A DNA stretch of 64,000 nucleotides from JBCCGE01 sp039029455 (lineage in GTDB: Bacteria; Pseudomonadota; Gammaproteobacteria; Arenicellales; Poriferihabitantaceae): contig JBCCGE010000001.1 of the NCBI GenBank assembly GCA_039029455.1, positions 108,570 through 172,569 on the forward strand, read 5' to 3'. Position numbers and translations under genes: made by a program. The notes under the pieces are model-generated. The model saw nothing but the letters and a program-made list of their open reading frames with translations, did no database searches and had not been told where the DNA came from. Positions 8,509 to 17,211 of the stretch are shown one piece after another; position 1 is the first letter of the stretch; every line of letters starts with the position of its first letter.

Positions 8509-10563
8509 ATGTTTTGGAGACAGTCCGTAAGGTATTTGCTTTGCATACTCGGAGCGTTGGTTTTTTTACAGGGTGTGGCGCATGCAAACACTGGCGAACC
8601 GCCTCGACTTTTGAAAGAAACTCGCACTCAGAAATCAGCGATACCAGCCGTCACTCTCCAGGCGATTGATGCGTCGGCATTGAGAAGTGCTGAGGCGGCC
8701 AAGTCGATAGGTTCAACGGTGCGAACCAAAATCGTGAGCTTTGCGGTGACAGAAGAAACCTCACTTGCACCCCATACCCATGGCGCCTGGACGGATGTAT
8801 CTGACGGACGAATCTGGCGTCTCAGAATTGTGGGTCCGGGCTCCACAGATTTGAATTTAGGATTTACCGACTTCTTTCTGCCGAAAGGAGCAACGCTGCA
8901 TGTTTATGACCCGGTGAGCGGTTATTTCCAGGGCCCCTATACGGCAGATCAGAATCAGTCTTATCGTCAACTCTGGACGCCCGTAATACCGGGTAATGAA
9001 ACGGTCGTGGAAGTATTTGTGCCAACTTCTGAGCTGGGGCTTCTGGAGCTCGAATTGGGTCAGGTTGGCAAAGGGTTTCTTGACGTTTTCAATCAAGGGT
9101 TGTCTTCGTTACAAAAGCAGGGATCATGCAACATTGACGTTGCGTGTCCTCTCGGCGATGGGTGGCGCGATGAAATTCGCAGCGTTGCTGTGTACGGCCT
9201 CAACGGTTCAACATTTTGTACTGGAACATTGATCAACAATGTCACCCAGGATTTCACACCATATTTTCTGACCGCAGACCACTGCAATATCAGCAGTCAA
9301 AACGCACCATCGGTCGTCGTATACTGGAATTTTGAATCTCCCAATTGCGGCGACCTGGACAACGGGTCGTTGAGTCAGTCGACATCAGGGGCCACACTAC
9401 GGGCGCAGAATACGGACAATGACATGTCCCTGCTCGAACTTAGTGAGCAACCGAATACTCTCTACAATGTCTATTACGCGGGTTGGGATGCAAGCGCATT
9501 GTCGCCCACCTCATCCATCGCAATCCACCATCCCAATACGGATGAAAAGGCAATATCATTTAACGATGATGCCTTGACCACGACAGACAGCTGCATCCTT
9601 TTTTCCCAAACTATCAGTGATACCCATTGGAACGTCGACAACTGGGAGCAGGGCACGACCGAACCCGGATCGTCGGGGTCCGGGCTGTTCGATCCGGCAA
9701 CTCAGCGTCTGATCGGCTATTTGTCCGGTGGCTCAGCCTCGTGTTTGAACACTGCGGGCAACGATTGTTATGGAAAGTTTTCAGTGGGCTGGAGCAACGG
9801 CTTATCGACCTGGCTTGATCCAAACAATACCGGAACACTATTTGTTGATGGCGCCAATCCTCCGTCGGGTCCGGCTATAGATGAAACCAGAGTCGGAGAC
9901 TCAAGGACACTCTCATCGGCGACACTATCGGAGTGGTTTTACGGCAAAACAGAGTTGCCCGATGGATTGAGTGCTCTTACTGTCTCGCTCACCCCTGTCA
10001 ATGGTGACCCGAATTTGTACACGCGAGCAAATCAGCTTCCGGATCTTTCGAACTATGATTGCCGTCCGCTCGCAGGTGGTGCAAGCGCGGAAGTATGTGC
10101 CGAAGAGAACCCACCCGAAGGCAGTCACTTTTGGGGCATCAACACTTCAGCGGCGTATACAGATGCGGAGCTTCAGATTACCGGGTCTGTGAATCCGGGC
10201 GATCGTGTCACCGGTATTTCGGAGTCCAGTACGGGATTCTGGACCATCTACGAATTGTCTCTGCCTGAAGCGATCGATGACTTCAGCATTACTATGGACG
10301 CAACCGGCGCAACAGGCGATCCCGATTTGTATGTGCGCTATAACGCAGAACCGACGTTGGATAACTACGATTGTCGACCTTTTCAGGCGTCCGGCATCTC
10401 GGAAACATGTGAGATTACAAGCCCACAGGCCGGAATCTACTACATTGGAATAAATCCTTTCTCTGCGTATTCCAACGTCGTCTTGACGATTGGAAACAGC
10501 AGTGATCTTTTGTGTTTCCCGATTATCACTGTAAGTACGCGAATAGCCGTCATCTGTATCTGA
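8509..10563 (+). CDS. Secreted lysyl-endopeptidase-like serine protease with two PPC domains
   Basis: 684 residues from the ATG at 8509, which has AGGAAG upstream; an earlier in-frame ATG at 8485 lacks one. The signal peptide is L-L-C-I-L-G-A-L-V-F-L-Q-G-V-A-H-A. After a propeptide of about 190 residues comes a trypsin-fold domain with H258 (T-A-D-H-C), D305 (N-D-M-S-L-L) and S389 (G-S-S-G-S-G), resembling Achromobacter/Lysobacter lysyl endopeptidases. Two pre-peptidase C-terminal domains follow (each with P-D-L-Y-x-R and Y-D-C-R-P), usually removed on maturation. The last 18 residues after the second PPC domain are hydrophobic and unlike the family, so a late frame change is possible. Confidence 0.87.
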   Translation: MFWRQSVRYLLCILGALVFLQGVAHANTGEPPRLLKETRTQKSAIPAVTLQAIDASALRSAEAAKSIGSTVRTKIVSFAVTEETSLAPHTHGAWTDVSDGRIWRLRIVGPGSTDLNLGFTDFFLPKGATLHVYDPVSGYFQGPYTADQNQSYRQLWTPVIPGNETVVEVFVPTSELGLLELELGQVGKGFLDVFNQGLSSLQKQGSCNIDVACPLGDGWRDEIRSVAVYGLNGSTFCTGTLINNVTQDFTPYFLTADHCNISSQNAPSVVVYWNFESPNCGDLDNGSLSQSTSGATLRAQNTDNDMSLLELSEQPNTLYNVYYAGWDASALSPTSSIAIHHPNTDEKAISFNDDALTTTDSCILFSQTISDTHWNVDNWEQGTTEPGSSGSGLFDPATQRLIGYLSGGSASCLNTAGNDCYGKFSVGWSNGLSTWLDPNNTGTLFVDGANPPSGPAIDETRVGDSRTLSSATLSEWFYGKTELPDGLSALTVSLTPVNGDPNLYTRANQLPDLSNYDCRPLAGGASAEVCAEENPPEGSHFWGINTSAAYTDAELQITGSVNPGDRVTGISESSTGFWTIYELSLPEAIDDFSITMDATGATGDPDLYVRYNAEPTLDNYDCRPFQASGISETCEITSPQAGIYYIGINPFSAYSNVVLTIGNSSDLLCFPIITVSTRIAVICI

Positions 10564-10683
10564 ACACTGTCGAGAACGTTCCGATTAGGAATTGCCGGGT
10601 TTTAATGGATTGGGTTCACCCTAATCACTCGTATGTCGTCACGACATTAGGTGGTACAAACTAAATAGAGACCATAATTTACA

Positions 10684-11547
10684 GTGCTACGGTTTGAGCC
10701 AATTCAGGACGCACCGTTGGGTGCGGAAGTTGTAAATTACGACTTTTCGAGGCCGCTTGATGCGAGGGTTTTGGAAGCGTTTGAGGATGCGCTTGAACGT
10801 TACGGTGTTCTGATATTTAGACATCATTCCCCATCTGCGGCAGAACAGATCGCGTTTAGCAGACAGTTTGGTGTGCTGGAAACCGCGACATCCAAAGAAG
10901 GCGGTCACGAATCTCATCCGGAGTTGATGGTCGTGGGTAACCCGCCCGGACGTCTTATCACATTTTCACCGGCTAATCCGGATGGCGATCTGGAGTGGCA
11001 TGCCGACAACATGCATCTCACGAATACGGCGAGGTTGTCGGTATTGCATGCAATCAAAGTCCCAAAATCAGGAGGCGACACATTGTTCGCCTGCATGTTT
11101 GCAGCGTACGATGATCTGAGTGAGCGAGAGCGTCGTGAGTTCGAACAACTCAAGATGGTTCACTCGATTAGCGGACTGGAGACGTATCTGGAGGAAAATA
11201 CAGGTGAGGCATCGAGAGACGCAATTGGACCCACCTATGGTACTGACAAGGTTGTCTGGCCTTTGGTACAACACCATCATCGGACCGGTCGCAAGTCGCT
11301 CTATTTAGGTTCCCACGTCACAATAGGCGTGGAAGACTGGCCCGTCGATAAAAGCCGTGCTCTGATCAGGAAACTGGTGGATCGTGCAACCCGACCTGAA
11401 TTCCAACTGCGCTACCGGTGGCAGCAAGGTGATGTGGTGATGTGGGACAACCGCCGCGTTCTGCATGCCGGTACTTACTACGACGTCCGTCGCTATGATC
11501 GTCTGTTGTACCGGACGACGGTGCGAGACCCGTACCCGGCTACCTGA
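10684..11547 (+). CDS. TauD/TfdA-family 2-oxoglutarate dioxygenase
   Basis: 287 residues from a GTG start. It carries the facial triad expected for TauD enzymes: W-H-A-D (H-x-D) near residue 105 and a distal histidine in V-L-H-A-G-T, followed by the 2OG-binding arginine region R-L-L-Y-R-T-T-V. Members hydroxylate sulfonates, phenoxyacetates or related acids; the substrate here is not evident. No transporter or regulator lies next to it. Confidence 0.85.
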   Translation: MLRFEPIQDAPLGAEVVNYDFSRPLDARVLEAFEDALERYGVLIFRHHSPSAAEQIAFSRQFGVLETATSKEGGHESHPELMVVGNPPGRLITFSPANPDGDLEWHADNMHLTNTARLSVLHAIKVPKSGGDTLFACMFAAYDDLSERERREFEQLKMVHSISGLETYLEENTGEASRDAIGPTYGTDKVVWPLVQHHHRTGRKSLYLGSHVTIGVEDWPVDKSRALIRKLVDRATRPEFQLRYRWQQGDVVMWDNRRVLHAGTYYDVRRYDRLLYRTTVRDPYPAT

Positions 11548-11652
11548 AAGTTATAGAAAATGAAATCAGAACGAATTTGCTATAGTTGCTGATTCAAAGC
11601 GTTGAGTCTAGCGCCCCAGCGTTTCTGCTATCAGAACTAAAAATTCACAATT

Positions 11653-13998
11653 ATGATCTTCCAATCTATTCGATTCAGTTCTAAACCATTCCATGCAAGT
11701 CTGCTTGCCTTGTCGGTTGTATTTTTAACGTGCGGATCGGCGCTTGGTCAGACTTTGCCGCTCGGCGAGCCTGACGCCGAAAAAATCAGCATCGATATTG
11801 AGGACCCGGAAAGTAAAGCCGCAGTCCGGGAATTGGTGTCAACATTAAGCGATGACGCCGTTCGAGCGTTGCTGATCGAGCGCATGGATGCGGTCGCCGA
11901 AGAAAAACAGCGTGCCGCAGCAGAGGACGTGTCCGCCCTCGGTTTAATCGAACGACGATTCGCCAATTACTGGGTGTATGCGCGCGATTCAGCAGAGCGT
12001 ATCGGAACCCTGCCTGCAGTATTTTCAAAAATCCGCAAGGGAATTCAGTCGGCAACCGATCATAGTGTAGGTAAGGTACTGTTGATTGTGCTGTTGTCCA
12101 TCGCTCTGGGCGTATTTGCAGAACGAGTCGTTGCCTGGTTTTTCCGCAAACGAAAACAACACCTGATCGATTCCTTTTCCACAAAACTGTGGGGGATACT
12201 GAAAATACTCTACACCCGCCTGTCCTACGACGTTCTGGGTGTAGTGGCCTATGGCATTGTGAGTGCAGTAGTGATTCGTTCCTTTTACCCGGAAGGCACG
12301 ATCATGAATCAGCTGGTGGAGATTTTTACTGTGGGTATTTTTGGGGGCTGGCTGGCGTACGTCATCTGTCGCTTTTTCTTTGCGCCATCGCGTCCGGACC
12401 TGCGTATCTGCCGAACGACCGATGAACGCGCGTGGAAAATCACCGTAAGCTTCTCTCTGACCGCAGCTTTTATCGTCACCATGCACAATATCTTTTATCT
12501 GTTTATCCAGGTTGGTGAGACGTATTACGACGGCTACAACTACATGCGGACACTCGGTTATTGGATGAACATATCCATCTACATCGTCGCCGCGTTCGCG
12601 ATTTGGATCAATCGGGATGCGTTGTCGGAAATTTTGCTGGAGAACAAGAAAAGAGTCAGTCTCGTTATGGGCGAAGAGGCACCGGAGAATCTCAGCTGGT
12701 TTGCGGCACACTGGCCAAAAATTGCTGTGCTGCTGATTCTCGCCAAGTATTTGTTGGTTGAGCTGGTGGTGAATAACTCGGATGTAGCCGTGTACTCCAC
12801 CAGCGCGGTATACATCACATTTATCGTGATTTTTCTGTGGCCCGGAATCGATGCAAACGTCTCGCTGTTTGTCGGCAAAGGAGTGACCGCGGCAGAGGAC
12901 GAAACCCCTGCAGCTGCCAAGGCGAGACGAAACATGCAGTCCGGCCTGCTTCGTGTGGGGCGAGTGCTGGTGGTCGGTGTGGTTTTCTATGCGCTCGCAT
13001 CGTTATGGGGCCTGAATATCATGGACCTGGCCAATTCCGGACTGGGCGCCAAAGCTGCCGGCACGCTGGTTGAGTTTCTGTTAATCGTGCTGATTGCGTA
13101 CATCTCCTGGGAGTTGGTGTCGGCGTTTGTCGGTTACTGGCTCGCGGCCGAGAGCGGCAGTACCGAAGACGCTGCTGACGAGGGTGGCGGTGAGATCGGC
13201 GGAGTTGGCCTGTCCCGAACCGCCACTCTGCTGCCAATCATCAAAAAGACCGCGCAGGTGCTCATCGTCATTGTTTCCATCATTATGGTGCTGGACAACT
13301 GGGGGGTAAATATCGGTCCCATCCTCGCAGGTGCTGGTGTGGTTGGCCTGGCAATTGGCTTTGGCGCGCAGACGCTGGTTAAGGATATTGTTTCCGGATT
13401 GTTCTTTCTCGCTGATGATGCCTTTAGGGTAGGTGAGTACATCGATGTTGGCGGCACCATGGGCACGGTGGAGAAAATTTCCCTGCGCTCGCTCCGACTG
13501 CGGCATCACAGAGGCCTTGTGCACACCATTCCTTACGGCGAAATTCCAAAGCTGACCAACTACAGTCGCGACTGGGTGATCATGAAGCTTCGCTTTCGCG
13601 TTCCGTTTGAAACCGATATCAACAAGGTTAAGAAGATATTCAAGTCCATCGGTGCTGACCTGTTGAATGACCCCGTGCTGGGCGATGATTTTCTCGAACC
13701 GTTCAAATCTCAGGGCGTCGCGGAAGTCGACGATAACGGTATGGTTGTGCGCGGCAAGTTCATGGCCAAGCCGGGCAAACAGTTCATGATCCGGAAAGAG
13801 GTGTATGTCCGCGTGCAGAAAGCTTTTGAAGAAGCGGGCATCCCATTCGCCCGCAAACAGGTCATGGTGCACATCCCGGGCCTGGACAAAAACGAGTCGG
13901 TTGACGAGGAACTGGCCAGAGAGATTGGCGCCGCTGCTGCGGACGCGGCTGAGGACCCGATCGAGACTGATCAGAATCCAACTAAGAAAACCGAGTAG
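11653..13998 (+). CDS. Large MscS-family mechanosensitive channel
   Basis: 781 residues: signal peptide (ends A-L-G-Q), a short periplasmic segment with a charged helix, then about ten membrane helices and the MscS pore and beta domain. The pore-lining helix is seen in G-A-G-V-V-G-L-A-I-G-F-G-A-Q, followed by the conserved L-V-K-D-I-V-S-G and the beta-domain motif V-G-G-T-M-G-T-V-E-K-I. The tail ends acidic and lysine-rich. It is longer than E. coli MscS (about 286) and closer to MscK/YbdG-type channels. Role: release of solutes on osmotic down-shock. Confidence 0.9.
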   Translation: MIFQSIRFSSKPFHASLLALSVVFLTCGSALGQTLPLGEPDAEKISIDIEDPESKAAVRELVSTLSDDAVRALLIERMDAVAEEKQRAAAEDVSALGLIERRFANYWVYARDSAERIGTLPAVFSKIRKGIQSATDHSVGKVLLIVLLSIALGVFAERVVAWFFRKRKQHLIDSFSTKLWGILKILYTRLSYDVLGVVAYGIVSAVVIRSFYPEGTIMNQLVEIFTVGIFGGWLAYVICRFFFAPSRPDLRICRTTDERAWKITVSFSLTAAFIVTMHNIFYLFIQVGETYYDGYNYMRTLGYWMNISIYIVAAFAIWINRDALSEILLENKKRVSLVMGEEAPENLSWFAAHWPKIAVLLILAKYLLVELVVNNSDVAVYSTSAVYITFIVIFLWPGIDANVSLFVGKGVTAAEDETPAAAKARRNMQSGLLRVGRVLVVGVVFYALASLWGLNIMDLANSGLGAKAAGTLVEFLLIVLIAYISWELVSAFVGYWLAAESGSTEDAADEGGGEIGGVGLSRTATLLPIIKKTAQVLIVIVSIIMVLDNWGVNIGPILAGAGVVGLAIGFGAQTLVKDIVSGLFFLADDAFRVGEYIDVGGTMGTVEKISLRSLRLRHHRGLVHTIPYGEIPKLTNYSRDWVIMKLRFRVPFETDINKVKKIFKSIGADLLNDPVLGDDFLEPFKSQGVAEVDDNGMVVRGKFMAKPGKQFMIRKEVYVRVQKAFEEAGIPFARKQVMVHIPGLDKNESVDEELAREIGAAAADAAEDPIETDQNPTKKTE

Positions 13999-14087
13999 AC
14001 GGACTTAATCGACTGCGCTGAGTTCCGTGTGACGGATATTCCTATCCGGTGTGCCAGGGGCGACGGACTTATTGCGGGCTCACATGC

Positions 14088-15086
14088 CTAAGATGACGCG
14101 CGAAGTTTTTTACGCATCTGCAACAGCTTCATGCGTCCGCTCTTGCTGCCGTCGTGAAATGTATCGCGCCAGACGTCCATCGGTGTCTGCAGCGAACCGT
14201 GATTGCAGTCAAAAAATCGGTGGTGCAGTTGGTGATGAAAATCACCCAGAAGGATGCATTTGTACTTTCCGATTTTGACGCAGTCAAATCCGGTGTGCGA
14301 TGTGGGAGCGCCGAGACCGTGAAAGATGAGGCTATAGATCACGTGCACCGGATGACTGGCCACGACAAGAAACAGCAGCGAATCCGCCATCAGTATGAAC
14401 TGCTCCACCGGGTGCATGGCCAGACCGGACCACGGTCCGATATTGCCGTTCTTGTGATGCCAGGAGTGCACGTGTTTATACAGAAATTTGGTGTGCAGTA
14501 TTCGGTGCTGGACGTCGAAAAACAACACGGTCCAGAACGGCACCGCAGCAAGTAGCAGCAGAAACCAGACAGGGTTTGATTCGAACGTGATCAAAGTGGC
14601 ATAGCCGTTCGCAAAACTCCACAGCAGCAGCGACTCCCAAAGTACCCAGAAGCTCAGGCCGGTTGTCAGTGTCAGAAAGATATTGTCGAAATTCTGCTGG
14701 CCAAAAAGAAAGCGATCTGACTTTTCACCAAGGTCCGCTTTGTCATAGCGAAGTTCCGTGCCTTGTTTTTTAAACGTGTGCAGATACAGGTGAAGACCGC
14801 CGATCACGGATATCATCAGAATGAAATCCCGCAGCCAGATTTCAAATACCCAGTCAAATGCCCAGGTTTTGGTTCGGCTCAGATCCGGCGTCCAGTGCAG
14901 CCAAACTACGATGGCGAGCATCAGGAACAGGAACTGCGTGCGACGAGGGTCCCAGGTGCCGAGATAGAACAGTGCGGCACCTTTTAGCGAGAACGGCTTG
15001 TCGTAATAGGGCGCGATCTTCAACGGTAACTCCGGATGGTAATTCCACATTGGATCCGAGTTCGAGTTGTCGAGTTTGGGGCTCAT
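14088..15086 (-). CDS. Sterol-desaturase / fatty-acid-hydroxylase family protein
   Basis: 332 residues with four or five hydrophobic segments and the di-iron histidine clusters of this family: H-R-I-L-H, H-S-W-H-H, a single H in L-I-F-H-G, and F-H-H-Q-L-H-H near the C-terminus. These membrane enzymes hydroxylate or desaturate lipids or sterols using O2. It lies next to the collagen module on the same strand as the first collagen gene but 576 bases away, so co-transcription is uncertain. Confidence 0.87.
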   Translation of the reverse strand: MSPKLDNSNSDPMWNYHPELPLKIAPYYDKPFSLKGAALFYLGTWDPRRTQFLFLMLAIVVWLHWTPDLSRTKTWAFDWVFEIWLRDFILMISVIGGLHLYLHTFKKQGTELRYDKADLGEKSDRFLFGQQNFDNIFLTLTTGLSFWVLWESLLLWSFANGYATLITFESNPVWFLLLLAAVPFWTVLFFDVQHRILHTKFLYKHVHSWHHKNGNIGPWSGLAMHPVEQFILMADSLLFLVVASHPVHVIYSLIFHGLGAPTSHTGFDCVKIGKYKCILLGDFHHQLHHRFFDCNHGSLQTPMDVWRDTFHDGSKSGRMKLLQMRKKLRASS

Positions 15087-15661
15087 CGATGTTCTCGCGC
15101 AAAAAACAGCAATTCTAAAGACGGGCAGGTGTGTAATCCATACCTTTTATTAGCCGGACAATGAACGTAAACGGTCGGGTATAGGTGTATCGGACCGAGA
15201 AGTCAGAGATACGGGTAAAACACGGATACTGAACGAGAATATTTCTGTGCATCTTTGAGAGGCATCAAGTGAAGAAACCAGACGCACTCGGAGTGAACAC
15301 GCTGGCATTGTTTTGCCAGTCGCAGATGCACAAGTGTCAGAGGCGTTGGTCCCGTGCATTCACTGGTGTTGGAAGAAAATGCCGTCACGCCTGCGGTAGA
15401 TGGAAGACTTAATCACACTTCTGCGGTTAAATCGGATCAGACCGCTACCTGCTGGGGCAACAATGATTCAAGACAACTGGGGCAGTTCTCCTGGTTGGCG
15501 ACTCCAACGTCGGTTGATGCGATTTAATGTCTGTGTAGATTGCGGCCCTCCTGACTCACAGACTCCGATCCTAATTTCGCACGGCCGTAGCGGAACGGCA
15601 CACAGCAGCGGGTCGAATCGCCGCATACCGCTCTGAATGACGTTTAAGTGTCAGTGAAGGG
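15087..15661. other. 575-base gap without a recognisable gene
   Basis: Between the desaturase-family gene and the 3' end of the first collagen gene. Short open frames occur on both strands, but none has a ribosome site or recognisable residues. I see no clear terminator hairpin with a T-run. Confidence 0.4.
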
Positions 15662-16417
15662 TCAGGCTGGTGCAGCCGGACCGGGAGGGCCTTTCGGACC
15701 AGAAAAACCTGGGTCGCCGCCCAAAATACCGGGCGTACCCTGAGCTCCGGGTTCTCCGACGGGTCCTGGAGGCCCGGGCTGAAACACTGTTGCTCCCGGA
15801 GGGCAGGCGACTCCGGGTGCGCCGGGGGGTCCCGGAAAACCGGGATCACCACCGGGACCTTTTGAGGCTGCCGTCGACCCGCTCGCACTTAGGTCGTCGC
15901 CAGGAATTCCCGGAGGTCCCGGAGGTCCTGGGGGGCCCGGAGGGGCGGCATTTGCACCTGTGTCGCCGGTAGGACCCCGAGCACCTATTTCGCCCTTTAC
16001 GCCTGGAAACATTGGGTTTCCACCCACTCCCGGTTGACCGGGAGAGCCCGGAGGTCCCTGGGGTCCTGGGGAGCCGGTGCAAACCACAGGAGGTTCCGTG
16101 GTAGTGGTTGTTACGGTTGTTGTCGGTGCTGCCGTGGTGGTGGTACCGCCGCCGGGCTGACCACCACCGCCGGTAGTCTGAGCGTGAGCGGGCAGGACAA
16201 TCGAGGACACCAGAGGCTTGTTCCAGTGAAGTCCACTGGCGCCTGATGCACCCACCGCGATGATCGCGGACACCGTTTTTCTCCGACGGTTTGCGGACTC
16301 CTGCGGGCTAGGTACGATTTTGTGTGCAGATTGCGATGTGTCAGGAGACTCATTCGCATCTGCAGTTTTACCGGGATTCCTGATCTCGTCGTTATTGTTC
16401 CATTTTTCTTTACTCAT
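15662..16417 (-). CDS. Exported collagen-like (Gly-X-Y) protein A with LPAHA leader
   Basis: 251 residues from the ATG at 16417, which has GAGG at suitable spacing; a frame opening at 16453 is less likely. Residues 44-82 are the shared leader: R-R-R-K, a glycine/alanine-rich hydrophobic stretch, W65-N-K-P-L-V-S-S-I-V, then L-P-A-H-A-Q-T-T. A Thr-rich linker (92-107) and one cysteine (C113) precede an interrupted collagen domain (116-247). Lysines K141 (G-V-K-G) and K242 (G-P-K-G) sit in the X-Lys-Gly context that animal lysyl hydroxylases use; many prolines are in the Y position. It is divergent from the hydroxylase gene across about 130 bases. A trimeric extracellular fibre or stalk is likely. 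Confidence 0.85.
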   Translation of the reverse strand: MSKEKWNNNDEIRNPGKTADANESPDTSQSAHKIVPSPQESANRRRKTVSAIIAVGASGASGLHWNKPLVSSIVLPAHAQTTGGGGQPGGGTTTTAAPTTTVTTTTTEPPVVCTGSPGPQGPPGSPGQPGVGGNPMFPGVKGEIGARGPTGDTGANAAPPGPPGPPGPPGIPGDDLSASGSTAASKGPGGDPGFPGPPGAPGVACPPGATVFQPGPPGPVGEPGAQGTPGILGGDPGFSGPKGPPGPAAPA

Positions 16418-16547
16418 CTGTAAATCCTCACTTTGGGAACATCTTTGTCTCAAGAGGTTTCATTCTTATGCGTCAACTTCAGCTCGGGTCGCTGCATTGA
16501 TGTATAGAATACGACGTTTTGATCATAGCACGATTGGGCGATAAGGT
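16418..16547. promoter_or_regulatory. Shared divergent promoter region of collagen A and hydroxylase
   Basis: 130 bases separate the divergent start codons of the collagen-like gene and the 2OG oxygenase gene. Both promoters must lie here or inside the coding ends, so the two genes are probably co-regulated. Exact boxes could not be fixed by eye. Confidence 0.45.
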
Positions 16548-17168
16548 ATGATTACGGCCCGATCGCAATGTGAAATTCGTACTATGTATTCACAACCCCT
16601 GTTTCACAATTTCACCGGTGTGATACCCGATGCTGTGTGCGATATCATAGTTGCTGAAGGAGAGTCACTGCAGCAACGCAAAGGCACGGTGTACTCTGAC
16701 GATCAGTTCAAGGTCGACAAGTCCATGCGGGTGACTGATGTTGGATTCTGGGATGAGTGGCATTGGGTCAACGGATTGATGACGCACTACATGGCAATGG
16801 CCAACAGAAGTTTCTGGCAATACGAGCTGGTGGTATCTCAGGGGGTTCAATACGGGTCATACGGTGTTGGCCATTTTTACGATTGGCATCACGACACGTT
16901 TTCGGAACCTATGGTGGATTCCAGCAGTGGCAATCAAACACGGCTCAACCGGTTTTTGAGCGCGTCATTGCTATTGTCCGATGAGAACACGTATTCAGGC
17001 GGTGAGCTCTGTTTCATGGATCAGGAGGGTCGGACCTACACTGTTGAAGGTGGCCGCACAAAGGGCAGCATTGTTGTCTTTCCGTCGTCACTGCGCCACA
17101 AGGTTACACCGGTAGACAACGGTACCAGGCATTCCTGTGTCTCATGGATTTTGGGGGTCGTAGACTGA
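16548..17168 (+). CDS. 2OG-Fe(II) oxygenase, PKHD/prolyl-4-hydroxylase-like
   Basis: 206 residues. The double-stranded beta-helix core has the iron triad H114-x-D116 (Y-D-W-H-H-D) and H184 (S-L-R-H-K-V), and the 2OG-binding R194 (G-T-R-H-S). The layout F-L-S-A-S-L-L-L-S, then G-G-E-L-C-F, then G-S-I-V-V-F-P-S is typical of P4Hc/PKHD hydroxylases such as PiuC and the prolyl hydroxylases. No signal peptide is seen, so it should act in the cytoplasm before export. Lying between two proline-rich collagen genes, it is the natural candidate to hydroxylate them; this is inference. An alternative start is ATG 16584. Confidence 0.85.
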   Translation: MITARSQCEIRTMYSQPLFHNFTGVIPDAVCDIIVAEGESLQQRKGTVYSDDQFKVDKSMRVTDVGFWDEWHWVNGLMTHYMAMANRSFWQYELVVSQGVQYGSYGVGHFYDWHHDTFSEPMVDSSSGNQTRLNRFLSASLLLSDENTYSGGELCFMDQEGRTYTVEGGRTKGSIVVFPSSLRHKVTPVDNGTRHSCVSWILGVVD

Positions 17169-17211
17169 ACACCGACACCAGTGGTTTGAACTCAAAATCT
17201 TTTGAAAATAA

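Noticed and set aside
12025..13872. Long antisense open frames (228 and 263 residues) opposite the MscS gene
   Set aside because: They mirror the codon pattern of the channel gene, carry no recognisable motifs and have no ribosome sites.
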